A stretch of 6,742 nt of DNA, taken from assembly GCA_044507065.1 (NCBI GenBank), contig JBIQJY010000105.1, positions 1-6,742 of the forward strand, written 5' to 3'. A program made the translations under genes and the position numbers. The notes beneath the pieces were generated by a model that worked only from the letters and a program-made list of their open reading frames with translations, was not told the origin of the DNA and did no database searches. Source of the stretch: SCN-69-37 sp044507065. GTDB lineage: Bacteria; Acidobacteriota; Vicinamibacteria; Vicinamibacterales; SCN-69-37. Shown piece after piece: positions 5,702 through 6,742 of this stretch; the stretch's first letter is position 1; every line of letters starts with the position of its first letter.

Positions 5702-6658
5702 ATGAAGTTTCGGACTTTCATGGGCGTGGCGGCCGGCGCGCTGCTCTGCGTGCCGTTCGTCGGCGTTCAGGCGCAGCAGGGAGGGCCCGCACCGGCGGCC
5801 GCCCAGGTGGCGCCGCAGGCGCCGCCGATCCGTGTGTTCATTCGGGCCGGTCTGAAGACCCACGCCGAGGGGCAGCACGACTATCCGCAGTTCCTCTCGG
5901 ACTGGAGCAAGCTGCTGACAGCGCGTGGCGCGATCGTCGATGGCGGCCTGTCCTTTCCGTCGGCCGAGGCGCTGGCCGGTACCGACGTCATCGTGATGTA
6001 CAAGGGTGATGCCGGCTACATGACGGCGCGCGAGCGGCAGGTGCTCGAGGACTATCTCGCGCGCGGCGGCGGCATCGTCGGGTTCCACGACGCGATTTGC
6101 GCCGAGGACGAAGTCTGGTGGTCGACCATCTTCGGCGGTGCGAAGCGCCACGGACAGGTGAACTACACGCTCGAAGCCGAGGTCCCCTACACGGTGGTCG
6201 CCAAGCAGAACCCGATCATGGCGGGCGTGCCGGACTTCGCGATCACCGACGAGGCGTTCTACCTGATGACGTGGGCAACGCGTCCCAACACCAACGACCC
6301 GGCGATCGAAGTGCTGGCGACGGCGAAGATTGCCGACACGCCGAGCGCGCGCCAGGGCGCCGGCCACGTGGGTGAAGACGTGCCGCAGGTGTGGACGTAC
6401 GAGCGGGCGTTCTTCCCGCGGCTCGGCGGCCAGACCCCGTATCGCGCCTTCGTGTGGATGCAGGGCCACAACTACGCGAACTTCTCGCACGCGAACGTGC
6501 AGCCGATGCTGCTGCGCGGCATCGCGTGGGCGGCGGGGCGTTCTGCCGATGCGCTGTCGACCGAGCGTCCCGCGCGCGGTGGCGGCGGTCGTCGCGGCGG
6601 TGGCCCCGGTGGTCCCGGCGGCCGCGGTGCCCGCGGCGGCGGCCCGGCGGGCAACTGA
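5702..6658 (+). CDS. Exported ThuA-domain protein
   Basis: The 318-residue product has a signal peptide (MKFR, hydrophobic core 8-22, likely cleavage after VQA at residue 24), then a Pro/Ala-rich spacer to about residue 42. A ThuA-like glutamine-amidotransferase-fold domain follows (about 43-280). Recognisable segments are LKTHAEGQHDYPQFL (51-65), DVIVMYKGDAGYMT (95-108), RGGGIVGFHDA (121-131), IFGGAKRHGQ (143-152) and a C-terminal VWMQGHNYANFSH...LLRGIAWAAG (251-279), where relatives place a conserved GH and the LLRGI-WAAG helix. The class I amidotransferase Cys-His-Glu triad is not evident. Residues 292-316 are a Gly/Arg/Pro tail. ThuA was named for trehalose utilisation in rhizobia, and relatives act on sugars or 3-keto-sugars; the exact reaction here is unknown. 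As the last gene after two cytochrome c-linked dehydrogenase-type proteins, it may process their oxidised sugar products. This is inference. Confidence 0.9.
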   Translation: MKFRTFMGVAAGALLCVPFVGVQAQQGGPAPAAAQVAPQAPPIRVFIRAGLKTHAEGQHDYPQFLSDWSKLLTARGAIVDGGLSFPSAEALAGTDVIVMYKGDAGYMTARERQVLEDYLARGGGIVGFHDAICAEDEVWWSTIFGGAKRHGQVNYTLEAEVPYTVVAKQNPIMAGVPDFAITDEAFYLMTWATRPNTNDPAIEVLATAKIADTPSARQGAGHVGEDVPQVWTYERAFFPRLGGQTPYRAFVWMQGHNYANFSHANVQPMLLRGIAWAAGRSADALSTERPARGGGGRRGGGPGGPGGRGARGGGPAGN

Positions 6659-6679
6659 CACCGGTTGATCTGACTTCAC

Positions 6680-6705
6680 GGAGCGCACGGGCTTCAGCCC
6701 GTGCG
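6680..6705. repeat. Hairpin repeat unit 1 of 2
   Basis: A perfect 9-bp stem (6684-6692 with 6697-6705) encloses the loop TTCA. It starts 21 bases after the ThuA stop codon. It has no following T-tract, so it is better read as a REP-like intergenic palindrome that may also stabilise or end the operon mRNA. The symmetry means the strand is undefined. Confidence 0.75.
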
Positions 6706-6715
6706 AATACGAGAT

Positions 6716-6741
6716 GGAGCGCACGGGCCTCAGCCCGTGCG
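6716..6741. repeat. Hairpin repeat unit 2 of 2
   Basis: This copies the unit at 6680-6705 at exactly 36 bases distance, with one change (T6693 becomes C6729) that falls in the loop and leaves the 9-bp stem (6720-6728 with 6733-6741) intact. A 10-base spacer separates the units. The array may go on past the right edge. Confidence 0.75.
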
Positions 6742-6742
6742 G

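Noticed and set aside
2980..5721. A 913-codon open frame on the minus strand opposite the PVC-type gene
   Set aside because: The plus strand has clear domains, a haem motif and a Shine-Dalgarno. The antisense translation is His/Arg-rich with no motif and is explained by high-GC codon bias keeping that frame open.
6680..6742. Start of a CRISPR array, because of the ~36-base period
   Set aside because: The repeated unit is 26 bases and the spacer only 10. The unit is fully palindromic and there is only one spacer, so a REP-like repeat fits better.

Overview
The window is a GC-rich bacterial chromosome segment with four protein genes, all apparently exported. No RNA gene, mobile element or CRISPR array was seen. 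The mix of a cytochrome c/PQQ sugar dehydrogenase fusion, a large 'putative membrane-bound dehydrogenase' with HEAT repeats and a C-terminal cytochrome c, an exported ThuA-like protein, and abundant Gly/Arg-rich low-complexity tails is what I would expect from Acidobacteriota (Vicinamibacteria-like), with Planctomycetota or Verrucomicrobiota less likely. This taxonomic call is inference from protein style; no marker gene is present.

Layout. Bases 1-1081 (minus strand) hold an exported metallo-beta-lactamase-fold hydrolase of the ComEC-like type that runs off the left edge. A 304-base divergent intergenic region (1082-1385) carries a plausible promoter for the rightward genes. Three genes then run rightward with short gaps and probably form one operon: a cytochrome c plus soluble PQQ-type aldose dehydrogenase (1386-3002), a PVC-type beta-propeller/HEAT/cytochrome c protein starting at TTG (3064-5673), and an exported ThuA-domain protein (5702-6658). 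The right end (6680-6741) has two near-identical 26-base perfect hairpins 36 bases apart, and the array may continue past the window.

How the genes may work together. The sequence shows two proteins that each join a beta-propeller dehydrogenase-type domain to a single-haem cytochrome c, followed by a ThuA-like protein. In known families, the first type oxidises aldoses with PQQ and ThuA-family proteins act in sugar-derivative (including 3-keto-sugar) metabolism. I infer a periplasmic or surface system that oxidises sugars or glycosides and passes electrons through covalent haem c to the respiratory chain. The divergent hydrolase may or may not belong to the same pathway.

The most unusual feature is shared low-complexity sequence. 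All four exported proteins carry Gly/Arg/Pro-rich segments (six in total), located at tails, linkers and one propeller loop. At least one segment uses varied synonymous codons, which argues for selection on the peptide rather than simple DNA slippage.
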